Source of the DNA: Planctomycetota bacterium
GTDB taxonomy: Bacteria > Planctomycetota > J058
Length of the DNA stretch: 64,000 bases
Reading direction: 5' to 3'
Assembly (NCBI GenBank): GCA_023954375.1
Contig: JAMLIC010000007.1
Location: 174,144 to 238,143, forward strand
Shown here: positions 25,225-35,727 of the stretch, piece after piece
Layout: each line of letters starts with the position of its first letter
How positions within the stretch are numbered: the first letter of the stretch is position 1
The notes under the pieces: generated by a model
Told to the model about the DNA's origin: nothing
Seen by the model: only the letters and a program-made list of their open reading frames with translations
Databases searched by the model: none
Translations under genes and position numbers: made by a program

Positions 25225-25238
25225 GGGGAGTCCTCCCC
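25225..25238 (+). terminator. Weak hairpin after the U32 gene
   Basis: GGGGAG pairs with CTCCCC over a two-base loop, with possible extension by GCC/GGC outside. There is no T run. It lies between the U32 stop and the first NRPS-type gene. Confidence 0.25.
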
Positions 25239-25317
25239 ACCGGCCCTGGCGCAGCCGCATGGGACGGCCGCGCCCGCGGGGCGGCCCGCTCCTTGCCTCG
25301 CCCAACCGCGAGGTGCC

Positions 25318-28038
<2,721 letters not shown>

Positions 28039-28120
28039 GCCTCCGCCTCGCAACGACTGTCGTCGATTCCCCCCCACGCCGGCCGGCTCGGCTGTGTCAG
28101 CAGGCCGGAGGAGGAACACG

Positions 28121-29665
28121 ATGCAGCGGACGAGCGTGTGGGCGGGCGCCCTCCTGGGCGCGGTGACGATCGGGGCGGCGCAGGCGGACGAGGCGCGGCC
28201 CTATGGCGCGGTGGTGGCGGCGACGGCCGGCATGGTGCACGACCGCGAGGCGCAGCGCCTCGCGGCCCTCCACGGCCTGCGGGTGCTGAACGTCACCTGG
28301 GAGGACACCGGCCGGTCGAAGGGGTCCTCCATGGGCCCGAACATCAGCGACATGACGATCCAGGTGGCGCAGCGCGACCCGCGCAGCGGACGGGTCCACC
28401 TCACCTGCATGCCCGTGATCCGGGCGCCCAACTTCGAGGACGTCACCGCCGACCTGCCGATCGACCGCTTCCGCGTCCTCGTCGGCAACGAGCGCGGGTT
28501 GCCGCTGCGCGACGTCCCGCTGAAGGACGTCCTCTCGAACCTGCGCCACCACCTGAGCGAGCCGCTCTCCTGGAAGGGCCCGCGCCGGTCGCTCCTCGCC
28601 GAGCGCGACACGCACGTGCTCGTGAGCGCGCAGGCGTGCTTCCTCCCCGTGCCCCGCGACGGCGCGGCCGAGTTCAACCCGGTGCTGTTCAACTACCAGT
28701 CGTACGCCGAGAACCCGGCCGTGCTGACGATCCTGGTCACGCGCCAGGGCACGAGCGTCACCGTGATCGACAACACCCGCGACGGGTTCAGCGACGGCCG
28801 CGCCATGGGGCAGCGCCTGTTCTTCAACCAGGCCGGGCAGCGCGCCAGCCTCACCGGCCAGCGGCAGAGCGACTTCGAGCGCACGCCGGCCGCCGCGCAC
28901 GCCACGAACCCGGTCGCCGTCGGCGGCGAGGCCGGCGGCGGCGGGCTGAACCAGGTGCTCCTGATCCAGGTCCCCCTCAAGCAGAAGCCCCGGCCGCGCC
29001 GGCAGGCCTACGCGCCCGGCTGCGCCGACGGCATGGAGCTGATGGCCGGCGCCCCGGCCGCGGCGGAGCGGCGGCGCGGCGGCTCGGACGTCGAGGAGGC
29101 GGTGATCGGCCACGGCGAGGTCGAGGGGCCCTTCACGGAGCTGGCCGACCTCGAGGTCGAGCGCGACGAGCGCTTCCCGATCCGCGTGACCGTGCAGTTC
29201 TACAAGGCCACGAGCAACGGCGTCGTGAGCCCGGGCGACATGGAGTCGATCGCCGGCCAGCTCCGCGCGGTCTACGCCGACGCGACGGCCGTGGGCAGCC
29301 TCGTCACGCGCGGCTACACCGGCCGCGTCACCGAGCACGACGCCACGCCGCACGGCCACCCCGCGTGGTGGGACGCCTTCTGGACCCGCCACGAGCAGGC
29401 CACCGGCCAGCCGCGCGAGGAGGCCCTGCGCGCCCTGCGGGCGCTCGTCGGCGAGGGCTGGACGCCGTCGAGCGAGGCGGCGCTCCGCGACGCCCTCGTG
29501 CTGGCGCAGGCCACCCGCCCCGCGCCGGTCCGCCAGCCCCTCCACGCGCCGGAGTTCTGCGGGACCGGCGAACGCGAGCCGGACCGCCGCAGCGCGGCCG
29601 GCCTCCTGTTCGTCGGCCTGCTCGCCGGCGGGCTGCTCGCGGGCGGCCTGCGCTTCATGCGCTGA
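28121..29665 (+). CDS. Exported protein of unknown function with C-terminal membrane anchor
   Basis: 514 residues. Signal peptide (hydrophobic 7-22, probable cleavage after AQA), one hydrophobic segment at the C-terminus ('AAGLLFVGLLAGGLLAGG') ending in Arg, so it is probably anchored with its body outside the cytoplasm. The N-terminal third has a striking motif-rich stretch ('NVTWEDTGRSKGSS', 'MGPNISDMTIQV') and paired beta/helix elements that look like a conserved domain I cannot name. The second half contains 'FPIRVTVQFYKATSNGVVS'. The ATG is preceded by GGAGGAGGA at good spacing. It lies between the two NRPS-type genes but shares no operon with them: a bidirectional hairpin follows its stop. 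Confidence 0.75.
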   Translation: MQRTSVWAGALLGAVTIGAAQADEARPYGAVVAATAGMVHDREAQRLAALHGLRVLNVTWEDTGRSKGSSMGPNISDMTIQVAQRDPRSGRVHLTCMPVIRAPNFEDVTADLPIDRFRVLVGNERGLPLRDVPLKDVLSNLRHHLSEPLSWKGPRRSLLAERDTHVLVSAQACFLPVPRDGAAEFNPVLFNYQSYAENPAVLTILVTRQGTSVTVIDNTRDGFSDGRAMGQRLFFNQAGQRASLTGQRQSDFERTPAAAHATNPVAVGGEAGGGGLNQVLLIQVPLKQKPRPRRQAYAPGCADGMELMAGAPAAAERRRGGSDVEEAVIGHGEVEGPFTELADLEVERDERFPIRVTVQFYKATSNGVVSPGDMESIAGQLRAVYADATAVGSLVTRGYTGRVTEHDATPHGHPAWWDAFWTRHEQATGQPREEALRALRALVGEGWTPSSEAALRDALVLAQATRPAPVRQPLHAPEFCGTGEREPDRRSAAGLLFVGLLAGGLLAGGLRFMR

Positions 29666-29703
29666 CCTCCGCTCGCCCGTCGACGACCCCACCTCATGGT
29701 CAG

Positions 29704-31110
29704 TCAGGCCCGGACCCGCTGGTCCGGGCCTGGCGCCTTCCGGAGGGGCCCCTCGCGGCGCCGCGCGAAGTAGTCGGCCGTGAGCGCGCGCACCTTGCCG
29801 GTGAGCAGGAGGACGGCGACGAGGTTGGGCAGGACCATGACCGCGAAGGTCAGGTCGGCGAAGGCCAGGACCGGCGCGAGGTCGCGCGTGGCGCCGAAGA
29901 CGATCGCCGCCACGAACACGAGGCGGTAGGGGCGGACGGCCCCCGGGCCGAACAGGTGGGCGCAGGCGGTCTCGCCGTAGAACGACCAGGTGACGAGGGT
30001 CGAGAAGGCGAACAGCGCCACGGCCGGCGTGAGCGCCCAGCGGCCGAAGCCCGGCACGAACTCACCGAAGGCGCGCGCGGTCAGCGTCACGCCCTCGAGC
30101 GCGCCCTCGGGCGCCCGCTGGCCGCTGAGCACGATCACGAGCCCGGTCGCCGAGCAGACGATCACGGTGTCGAGGAGCGGCTCGAGCAGGGCCACGAGCC
30201 CCTGCCGGACGGGCTCGGCCGTGCGGGCCGTCGCGTGCGCCATGGGCGCCGTGCCCAGCCCGGCCTCGCTCGAGAAGACCGCCCGGCGCACCCCCGTGAC
30301 GATCACCGCCCACACGGCGCCGCCGGCCGCCGCCTCGCCGGTGAACGCGTCCGCGAGGATCGCGCCCAGCGCCGCCGGGAGGCGGTCGAGGTGGGCGATG
30401 CAGATCGCCAGCGCCGCGAGCACGTAGGCGCCGCACATGAAGGGCACGAGCGTCGCCGTCACCCGGCCGATCCGGCCGATCCCGCCCAGGATCACGGCGC
30501 CCGCGCCGCCGGCCAGCAGGAGGCCCGTGAGCAGCGGCGGCGCGCCGTGGTAGTCGCGGAGCAGCTCGGCCACGCTGCGCGCCTGGAACATGTTGCCCGC
30601 GCCGAGCGTGGCCACGGCGCAGGCGCCGGCGAAGAGCAGCGCCAGCGGGCGGGCGGCCGGCGCGAGCCCCGGCCAGCGCTCGGGCAGGCCGCGCGTGATC
30701 GTGTAGATCGCGCCGCCGCGATACACGCCGTGCTCGTCCCTCACGCGGTAGTGCGTGCCGAGGGTCACCTCGGCGAACTTCGTCGCCATGCCGAGGAGGC
30801 CCACGACCCACATCCAGAAGAGCGCCCCGGGGCCGCCGACGGTCACCGCCACGGCGACCCCGGCGATGTTCCCGAGGCCGACCGTCCCGGCGACGGCGGC
30901 CGAGAGCGCCTGCAGGTGGGTGAGGTGACCGGGGTCGTCGGGGCGGTCGTGGCGCCCGGCGAGGAGGCCGAGCGCGTGCGCGAAGCCGCGCGCCTGCACG
31001 AGGCGGGTGACGACGGTGAAGACGAGCCCGGCCCCCAGGCACAGGGCCACGACCGGCCAGTTCCACAGCCAGCCGGCGACGGCCTCGAGGACCCGCGTGA
31101 CGCCGTCCAC
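29704..31110 (-). CDS. Sodium:alanine (AGCS) symporter family protein
   Basis: 468 residues with about ten hydrophobic helices. The AGCS signature is present: 'GTVGLGNIAGVAVAVTVGGP' followed by 'GALFWMWVVGLLGMATKFAE'. The later 'RRAVFSSEAGLGTAPMAHA' and 'FSTLVTWSFYGETA' are also typical of AlsT/DagA-like transporters, which take up alanine or glycine with sodium. I use the GTG at 31110, since an upstream ATG is in another frame; the start is not strongly marked. It may supply amino acids for the neighbouring NRPS-type enzymes, but that is only positional inference. Confidence 0.88.
   Translation of the reverse strand: MDGVTRVLEAVAGWLWNWPVVALCLGAGLVFTVVTRLVQARGFAHALGLLAGRHDRPDDPGHLTHLQALSAAVAGTVGLGNIAGVAVAVTVGGPGALFWMWVVGLLGMATKFAEVTLGTHYRVRDEHGVYRGGAIYTITRGLPERWPGLAPAARPLALLFAGACAVATLGAGNMFQARSVAELLRDYHGAPPLLTGLLLAGGAGAVILGGIGRIGRVTATLVPFMCGAYVLAALAICIAHLDRLPAALGAILADAFTGEAAAGGAVWAVIVTGVRRAVFSSEAGLGTAPMAHATARTAEPVRQGLVALLEPLLDTVIVCSATGLVIVLSGQRAPEGALEGVTLTARAFGEFVPGFGRWALTPAVALFAFSTLVTWSFYGETACAHLFGPGAVRPYRLVFVAAIVFGATRDLAPVLAFADLTFAVMVLPNLVAVLLLTGKVRALTADYFARRREGPLRKAPGPDQRVRA
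29705..29732. terminator. Bidirectional hairpin between convergent genes
   Basis: CAGGCCCGGACC (29705-29716), loop CGCT, GGTCCGGGCCTG (29721-29732): a perfect 12-bp stem. It covers the last codons of the symporter gene and lies 39 bases after the exported protein's stop. Neither side has a long U run, as is common in such GC-rich genomes. Confidence 0.6.
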
Positions 31111-31271
31111 CCAGGGCGACCTCGGTCCCCCCGGGCTGCTCCATCGTGCCGGATCGCCGGCGAGAGGTCGAGGGGGACCCGGTGCGACCGCGCGGGTGGC
31201 ACGGCCACGTCGACACTTCAGTCGCGCCCCGCGGCGCGTCTCCGACCGCGGCCGTCGGTGAGACTGAGGGA

Positions 31272-32009
31272 GTGGACGCGTCGCTGCAGCAGCTCGAGCG
31301 CCGCTGGCGCCAGACCGGCGCGGCGGAGGACGAGGCGCGGTGGCTCCTCGCCCGCGTGCGGGCGGGCGACCTGCCGCGCGAGCGGCTCCTGTTCGCGGCC
31401 GACCTGGGCCACGCGCCGGCGCTCGCCGCGCTCGACCGCCCGGTGGACCTCGACGAGGCCGTCGAGCGCCTGCGCGGCGGCGACCCCTCGCAGCAGGCGC
31501 TCGGGCGGCTCGGGCGCGAGGGGCTCGTGCGCGTGGCGCTCGCCGCGGCGCTGGCCCACGCCGACCTCGTCGAGCGCTTCGTCGGGCCGGTGCACGCGGC
31601 GGCGCGCGGGGCGCTCGAGGCCGTGCGCGGCTGGCTCGACGCCGCGCCGCCGCGCCCGACCGGCCCGCTCGAGCCGCACGCGCAGGCGCTGTTCGGGGTC
31701 CAGGGCGGCCCCACCCGCCCGCAGCGGACGGCCGTGCTCCTCGCGCGCCGGCTGCTCGAGGGCGCCACGGCGTCGGGCCCGCAGGCCAGCCGCGCGCTCG
31801 AGCTCGCCCTGCGGATCGTGGGCGACTGGGGCTCCATGCTCGAGGAGCGGCGGGCGCCGCCGCCGCCCGGCCTGGCGCGGGCGCTCGGCGGCGGGCGCCC
31901 GCGCGACGGCTACGAGCGGGCGCTCCTGCGCCGCGTGCAGGCGGACGTCGTTCCCTGGGCGCTCCACCCCGGGGGACCCGCGGTGGATGGCCCGTCGCGG
32001 CGGCCGTAG
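31272..32009 (+). CDS. Hypothetical helical protein of a Planctomycetota/Myxococcota type
   Basis: 245 residues, nearly all helical. The N-terminal pattern 'LQQLERRWRQTGAAEDEARW' then 'LLARVRAGDLPRERLLFAAD' and 'LGHAPALAAL' resembles a group of uncharacterised proteins I associate with Planctomycetota and Myxococcota; I cannot give a function. The C-terminal part has 'DWGSMLEERRAPPPPGLARA'. No signal peptide or membrane helix. GTG start at 31272, with a G-rich stretch directly before it. It is divergent from the symporter gene and sits 23 bases upstream of the STN-domain gene, so the two may be co-transcribed. Confidence 0.65.
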   Translation: MDASLQQLERRWRQTGAAEDEARWLLARVRAGDLPRERLLFAADLGHAPALAALDRPVDLDEAVERLRGGDPSQQALGRLGREGLVRVALAAALAHADLVERFVGPVHAAARGALEAVRGWLDAAPPRPTGPLEPHAQALFGVQGGPTRPQRTAVLLARRLLEGATASGPQASRALELALRIVGDWGSMLEERRAPPPPGLARALGGGRPRDGYERALLRRVQADVVPWALHPGGPAVDGPSRRP

Positions 32010-32032
32010 CCTGGCCCGATCGGAGGTCCAGC

Positions 32033-33490
32033 GTGTCGAGAGCGCACCCGGTCGCCCTGGCCCTGCTCGCCCTGCTCGCCGCGCCCGCCGCGCTCGCCGA
32101 GGAGCCCCTGCGCTTCACGCCCGAGCGGACCGACCCGGACGCCCTGCACGCCGTGGCCCTGGCCACCCAGGCGCGCTGGCCGGGCGACGCGCGCGTGCGG
32201 TCCGCCGGCGGCGCGCTCGAGGTCCGGGGCGACGCGGCGGTCGTCGACGGGCTCGAGGTCCTCCTGCGGCTCCTCGACGCGGCGGCGCACGCGCCGCCGA
32301 CCGACCTCTGGCCGGGGACGGCCGCCTGCGCCTGGACGGCGCCCGACGCCGCGACGGCGAGCCGCCGCTTCGACGGGCTGCGCCGCCTCCTCGTGCAGAG
32401 CGACCTGCGCGGCGCGGAGCTGTTCCAGCTTCCGGAGCGGCACCGGCTGGTGGTGATCGGCGGCGGGCAGCAGGTGCGCCTGCTCGCCGGCGTCCTCGAC
32501 CTGCTGGCGCGCGAGGCGCCGGCGCGCGCCGACCGGCTGACGGTGAAGGCGGACGACGCCGACCTGCGCGAGGTCGTGGCCGACCTCGCGCGCCGCGCAG
32601 GCCAGCGAGTGAGCGTCGCGCCGGAGGTCGAGGAGCGGGTCACGGTCGACCTGCGGGACGTCCGCTTCGAGGAGGCGCTGCGAGTCATCGCGCGCATGGC
32701 CCGCTGCGAGGTCAGCAACGGCGAGGACGGCGAGTGGCGCCTCGAGCCGACGTGCGTCCGGGTGCTCCTCGAGCTCACGGACGCCGACGCGCGCACGGTC
32801 CTGCAGCTCGTCGCGGCGTACGCCCGTAGGAGCGTCGTCCTGCACTCCGAGGTGGCGGGCAGGGTCACCGTCGGCATCACCCGCTCGGGCTGGGACGCCT
32901 CGCTCCTGGCGATCGCCGACGCGCTCGGCCTCGAGGTCTTCGCCTACGGCGCGGACGACGTCCTGCTCGTCGCGCCCGCGGGCACGCCCAGCAAGGGCGC
33001 ACCCCTGCGCCTCGCCGACGCGCCGGCCCCGCCCCCGCCGGGGCCGCGGCTCCCCCTCCTGCGCGCCCGCGGCGCGCCGCTCGGCGCCCTGGCCCCGCTG
33101 CTCGCGCAGGCCGGCGGCTTCGACCTCGTCGTCGGCGCCGGCGCCGAGCGCGCCCTGCGCCTCGACCTGCGCGACGTCGACCCCTGGCGCGCCCTGGCCG
33201 CGCTCGCCGACGCCCTCGACCTCGAGCTGTCACCCGGGGCGCCCGCGCGCCTGCGCGCGCGCGGCCCGGCGGTCGAGCCGGTCCCGGCCGCGGCCGGACT
33301 GCAGGCCGTCGTGCACACCGCCGCGGGCTGGCGCGCCGTGATCGACGGCCGCGTCTACCGCCCGGGCGACGAGGTGGTCGACGAGCACGGCGACGGGACC
33401 GGCGTGGTCGTGGCCGAGGTCGACGCCGCGGGCGTGCTCCTGCGCCAGCCCCGCGACGGCGCGGCGCGGCGGGTGGAGCTGCCCGAGTGA
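32033..33490 (+). CDS. Exported STN-domain protein with PilP/GspC-like C-terminus
   Basis: 485 residues with a signal peptide (hydrophobic 6-20, cleavage near ALA-EE). Three secretin/TonB short N-terminal (STN/N0-like) units are visible: 'DADLREVVADLARRAGQRVS' with 'VTVDLRDVRFEEALRVIARM', then 'DADARTVLQLVAAYARRSVV' with 'VTVGITRSGWDASLLAIADA', and a third near 'LRLDLRDVDPWRALAALADA'. The last 55 residues ('AVIDGRVYRPGDEVVDEHG', then 'VVVAEVDAAGVLLRQ') match the beta-barrel end of PilP and GspC proteins. There is no secretin pore domain, so it may be an accessory of a type II/type IV pilus-like machine in the periplasm (inference). GGAGG six bases before the GTG. It overlaps the molybdoenzyme gene by four bases. 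Confidence 0.78.
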   Translation: MSRAHPVALALLALLAAPAALAEEPLRFTPERTDPDALHAVALATQARWPGDARVRSAGGALEVRGDAAVVDGLEVLLRLLDAAAHAPPTDLWPGTAACAWTAPDAATASRRFDGLRRLLVQSDLRGAELFQLPERHRLVVIGGGQQVRLLAGVLDLLAREAPARADRLTVKADDADLREVVADLARRAGQRVSVAPEVEERVTVDLRDVRFEEALRVIARMARCEVSNGEDGEWRLEPTCVRVLLELTDADARTVLQLVAAYARRSVVLHSEVAGRVTVGITRSGWDASLLAIADALGLEVFAYGADDVLLVAPAGTPSKGAPLRLADAPAPPPPGPRLPLLRARGAPLGALAPLLAQAGGFDLVVGAGAERALRLDLRDVDPWRALAALADALDLELSPGAPARLRARGPAVEPVPAAAGLQAVVHTAAGWRAVIDGRVYRPGDEVVDEHGDGTGVVVAEVDAAGVLLRQPRDGAARRVELPE

Positions 33491-35640
33491 CGCGCGCCGT
33501 CGTCCACCGCGCCTGCCACCTGTGCGAGGCCTCCTGCGGGCTGACGTTCGAGGTCGAGGGCGACCGGATCGCGTCGGTCAGGAACGACCCGGACGACCCC
33601 TTCTCGCGCGGCTTCTGCTGCCCCAAGGGGCTCGCGCTCGCCCGCCTCCACCACGCCCCCGACCGGCTGACCACGCCGCTCGTCCGCCGCGCCGACGGCA
33701 CCTTCGCCGAGGCGTCGTGGCCGGCGGCGCTCGACCGCGCCGCCGAGGGGCTCGCGGCGGTGATCGCCCGCCACGGCCTCGACGCCCTGGGCGTCTACGT
33801 GGGCAACCCCGTCGTCCACAACCTGGGCGCCATGGTCGGCACCGAGGTGTTCCGCGCGCTCTTCCCGACGCGCAACAGGTACTCGGCCAACTCGCAGGAC
33901 GTGAACCCGCACCTGCTCGTCAACCTGCTCATGTTCGGCATGCAGCTCGCCCAGCCGGTGCCGGACCTCGACCGGACGCGCTGGCTGCTCGTCGTCGGCG
34001 CCAACCCGCTCGTGAGCAACGGCAGCCTGATGACCGCCCCGCGCGTCGGCGCGCGCCTGCGCGCGCTCCGGGCGCGCGGCGGCACGCTCGTCGTCGTCGA
34101 CCCGCGGCGCACCGAGACGGCGCGCCTGGCCGACGAGCACCTCCCCCTGCGGCCGGGCGCCGACGCGCTCCTGCTCCTGGCGCTCGCGCGCGAGGTCCTC
34201 GCGCAGGGCCTCGAGGACCGCGCCTTCCTCGGCCGCTGGTGCCAGGGCCACGAGCGGCTGCCGGCGCTCCTCGCGCCGTTCACCCCCGAGCGCGTCGCGC
34301 CCCACCTCGGCCTCGGCGAGGGCGCGCCGGCGACCGTCCGCCGGCTCGCGAGGGCGCTGGCCACGACGAGGCCGGCGGCGGTCTACCTACGCCTGGGCCC
34401 GTGCAACACGACCACCGGCGGGCTGGCGGTGTGGGCCGGGCACCTCCTGAACCTGCTCACGGGCAACGTCGACCGCGCGGGCGGGGTCCTCTTCCCCGAG
34501 GGGCCGCTCTCGTGGCTGTTCCGCCTGCGCTTCGCGCGCGGCAGCTTCGACGCCTACCGGAGCCCCCAGGGCCGGCCGGAGCTCGCGGGCGAGTACCCCT
34601 GCTCGATCCTCGCCGAGCAGGTCGAGCGCGGCCTGGCCGATCCGGCCGCGCCCGAGGCGCTCCGCGCGCTGGTCGTCTTCGCCGGCAACCCGGTCCTCTC
34701 GGCGCCCAACGGCCGGCGCCTGGCGCGCGCCCTCGACGCGCTCGAGTGCGTGGTGGCGGTCGACACGTCCCTGTCCGCGACGGCGCGCCACGCGCACGTC
34801 GTCCTGCCGCCGCGGAGCGTCCTCCACGACGGCGGCTGCGACCCGGTGTTCCCGCACTTCGCCGTCGAGGACGTCGCCCGCTGGACGCCGCCGGTCGTCG
34901 CGCCGCCGCCCGGCAGCGTGAGCGAGTACGAGGCGATCGCCCGCCTCGCCCAGGGCGTGTGGCGGCGCGCCCCGCGCGACCCGCGCCGGCAGGGCCGGCT
35001 GCTCGGGCTGCTCGCGCGCGCGGCGCCGCGCCTCTCGCCCGAGGCGCTCGCGGCGCTCGGCCTGCGCCTGGGCCCGCGGCGCCTGTCGCGCGCGCGGCTC
35101 GCGGCCCACCCGCACGGGCACCCGGCGCGCCCGCTGGCCGAGGGGCGCCTCGCGCGCCGGCTGTTCACGGCGGACGGCAAGGTCGCGCTCGCGCCCGGGC
35201 CGCTCGTGGCCGACCTCGACCGGCTCGTGGCGACGCTCGCCGCGCCGCCGGCGCCGGGCGGGCTCGTCCTGATCGGCCGCCGGCAGCTGCGCACGAACAA
35301 CTCGTGGATCCACCTCCCCGGCCCCCGCTGCACGCTCCTCGTGCACCCCGAGGACGCCCGCGCCCGCGGGCTCGCGACCGGCTCGCGCGCCGTGATCGCC
35401 TCCCGCGTGGGCGAGGTGCAGGTGGAGGTCGAGGTCACCGACGACGTGTCGCCCGGCGTCGTCAGCCTCCCGCACGGCCGGGGGCACCCGAGCGTCAACG
35501 ACCTCACCGACGACGCGCGCCACGACCCGCTCACGGGGAGCTCCGCCCTCAACGGCGTGCCCGTGACCCTCGCCCCCGCCGCCGCGGACCTTCACCCGGC
35601 GGGAGCGGAAAGCGCCGCGGACCTCGTGCCCGGCCGGTAA
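33487..35640 (+). CDS. Molybdopterin-dependent oxidoreductase with N-terminal [4Fe-4S] motif
   Basis: 717 residues of the DMSO-reductase/formate-dehydrogenase superfamily. The N-terminal cluster motif is C10-x2-C13-x3-C17 with C44/C45 ('GFCCPKG'). Next come molybdopterin-domain landmarks ('RNRYSANSQDVNPH', 'WLLVVGANPLVSNGS', 'LVVVDPRRTETARLAD', 'FAGNPVLSAPNGRRLA') and a C-terminal molydopterin-dinucleotide-binding domain ('HPEDARARGLATGSRAVIAS', 'VSLPHGRGH'). No Tat signal is visible, so it is probably cytosolic. The electron partner and substrate are unknown. It overlaps the STN gene by four bases and ends 87 bases before the large NRPS gene on the same strand, so a role in tailoring that product is possible but unproven. 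Confidence 0.9.
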   Translation: MTRAVVHRACHLCEASCGLTFEVEGDRIASVRNDPDDPFSRGFCCPKGLALARLHHAPDRLTTPLVRRADGTFAEASWPAALDRAAEGLAAVIARHGLDALGVYVGNPVVHNLGAMVGTEVFRALFPTRNRYSANSQDVNPHLLVNLLMFGMQLAQPVPDLDRTRWLLVVGANPLVSNGSLMTAPRVGARLRALRARGGTLVVVDPRRTETARLADEHLPLRPGADALLLLALAREVLAQGLEDRAFLGRWCQGHERLPALLAPFTPERVAPHLGLGEGAPATVRRLARALATTRPAAVYLRLGPCNTTTGGLAVWAGHLLNLLTGNVDRAGGVLFPEGPLSWLFRLRFARGSFDAYRSPQGRPELAGEYPCSILAEQVERGLADPAAPEALRALVVFAGNPVLSAPNGRRLARALDALECVVAVDTSLSATARHAHVVLPPRSVLHDGGCDPVFPHFAVEDVARWTPPVVAPPPGSVSEYEAIARLAQGVWRRAPRDPRRQGRLLGLLARAAPRLSPEALAALGLRLGPRRLSRARLAAHPHGHPARPLAEGRLARRLFTADGKVALAPGPLVADLDRLVATLAAPPAPGGLVLIGRRQLRTNNSWIHLPGPRCTLLVHPEDARARGLATGSRAVIASRVGEVQVEVEVTDDVSPGVVSLPHGRGHPSVNDLTDDARHDPLTGSSALNGVPVTLAPAAADLHPAGAESAADLVPGR

Positions 35641-35727
35641 CCCTCGGCCCCGGTCACGCGTCCCGGGCTCCGGTGCGCACGTTGCGTCAACCGCGCCCCG
35701 GGGGCGGACCAGACGGGGGCGGGCGGC

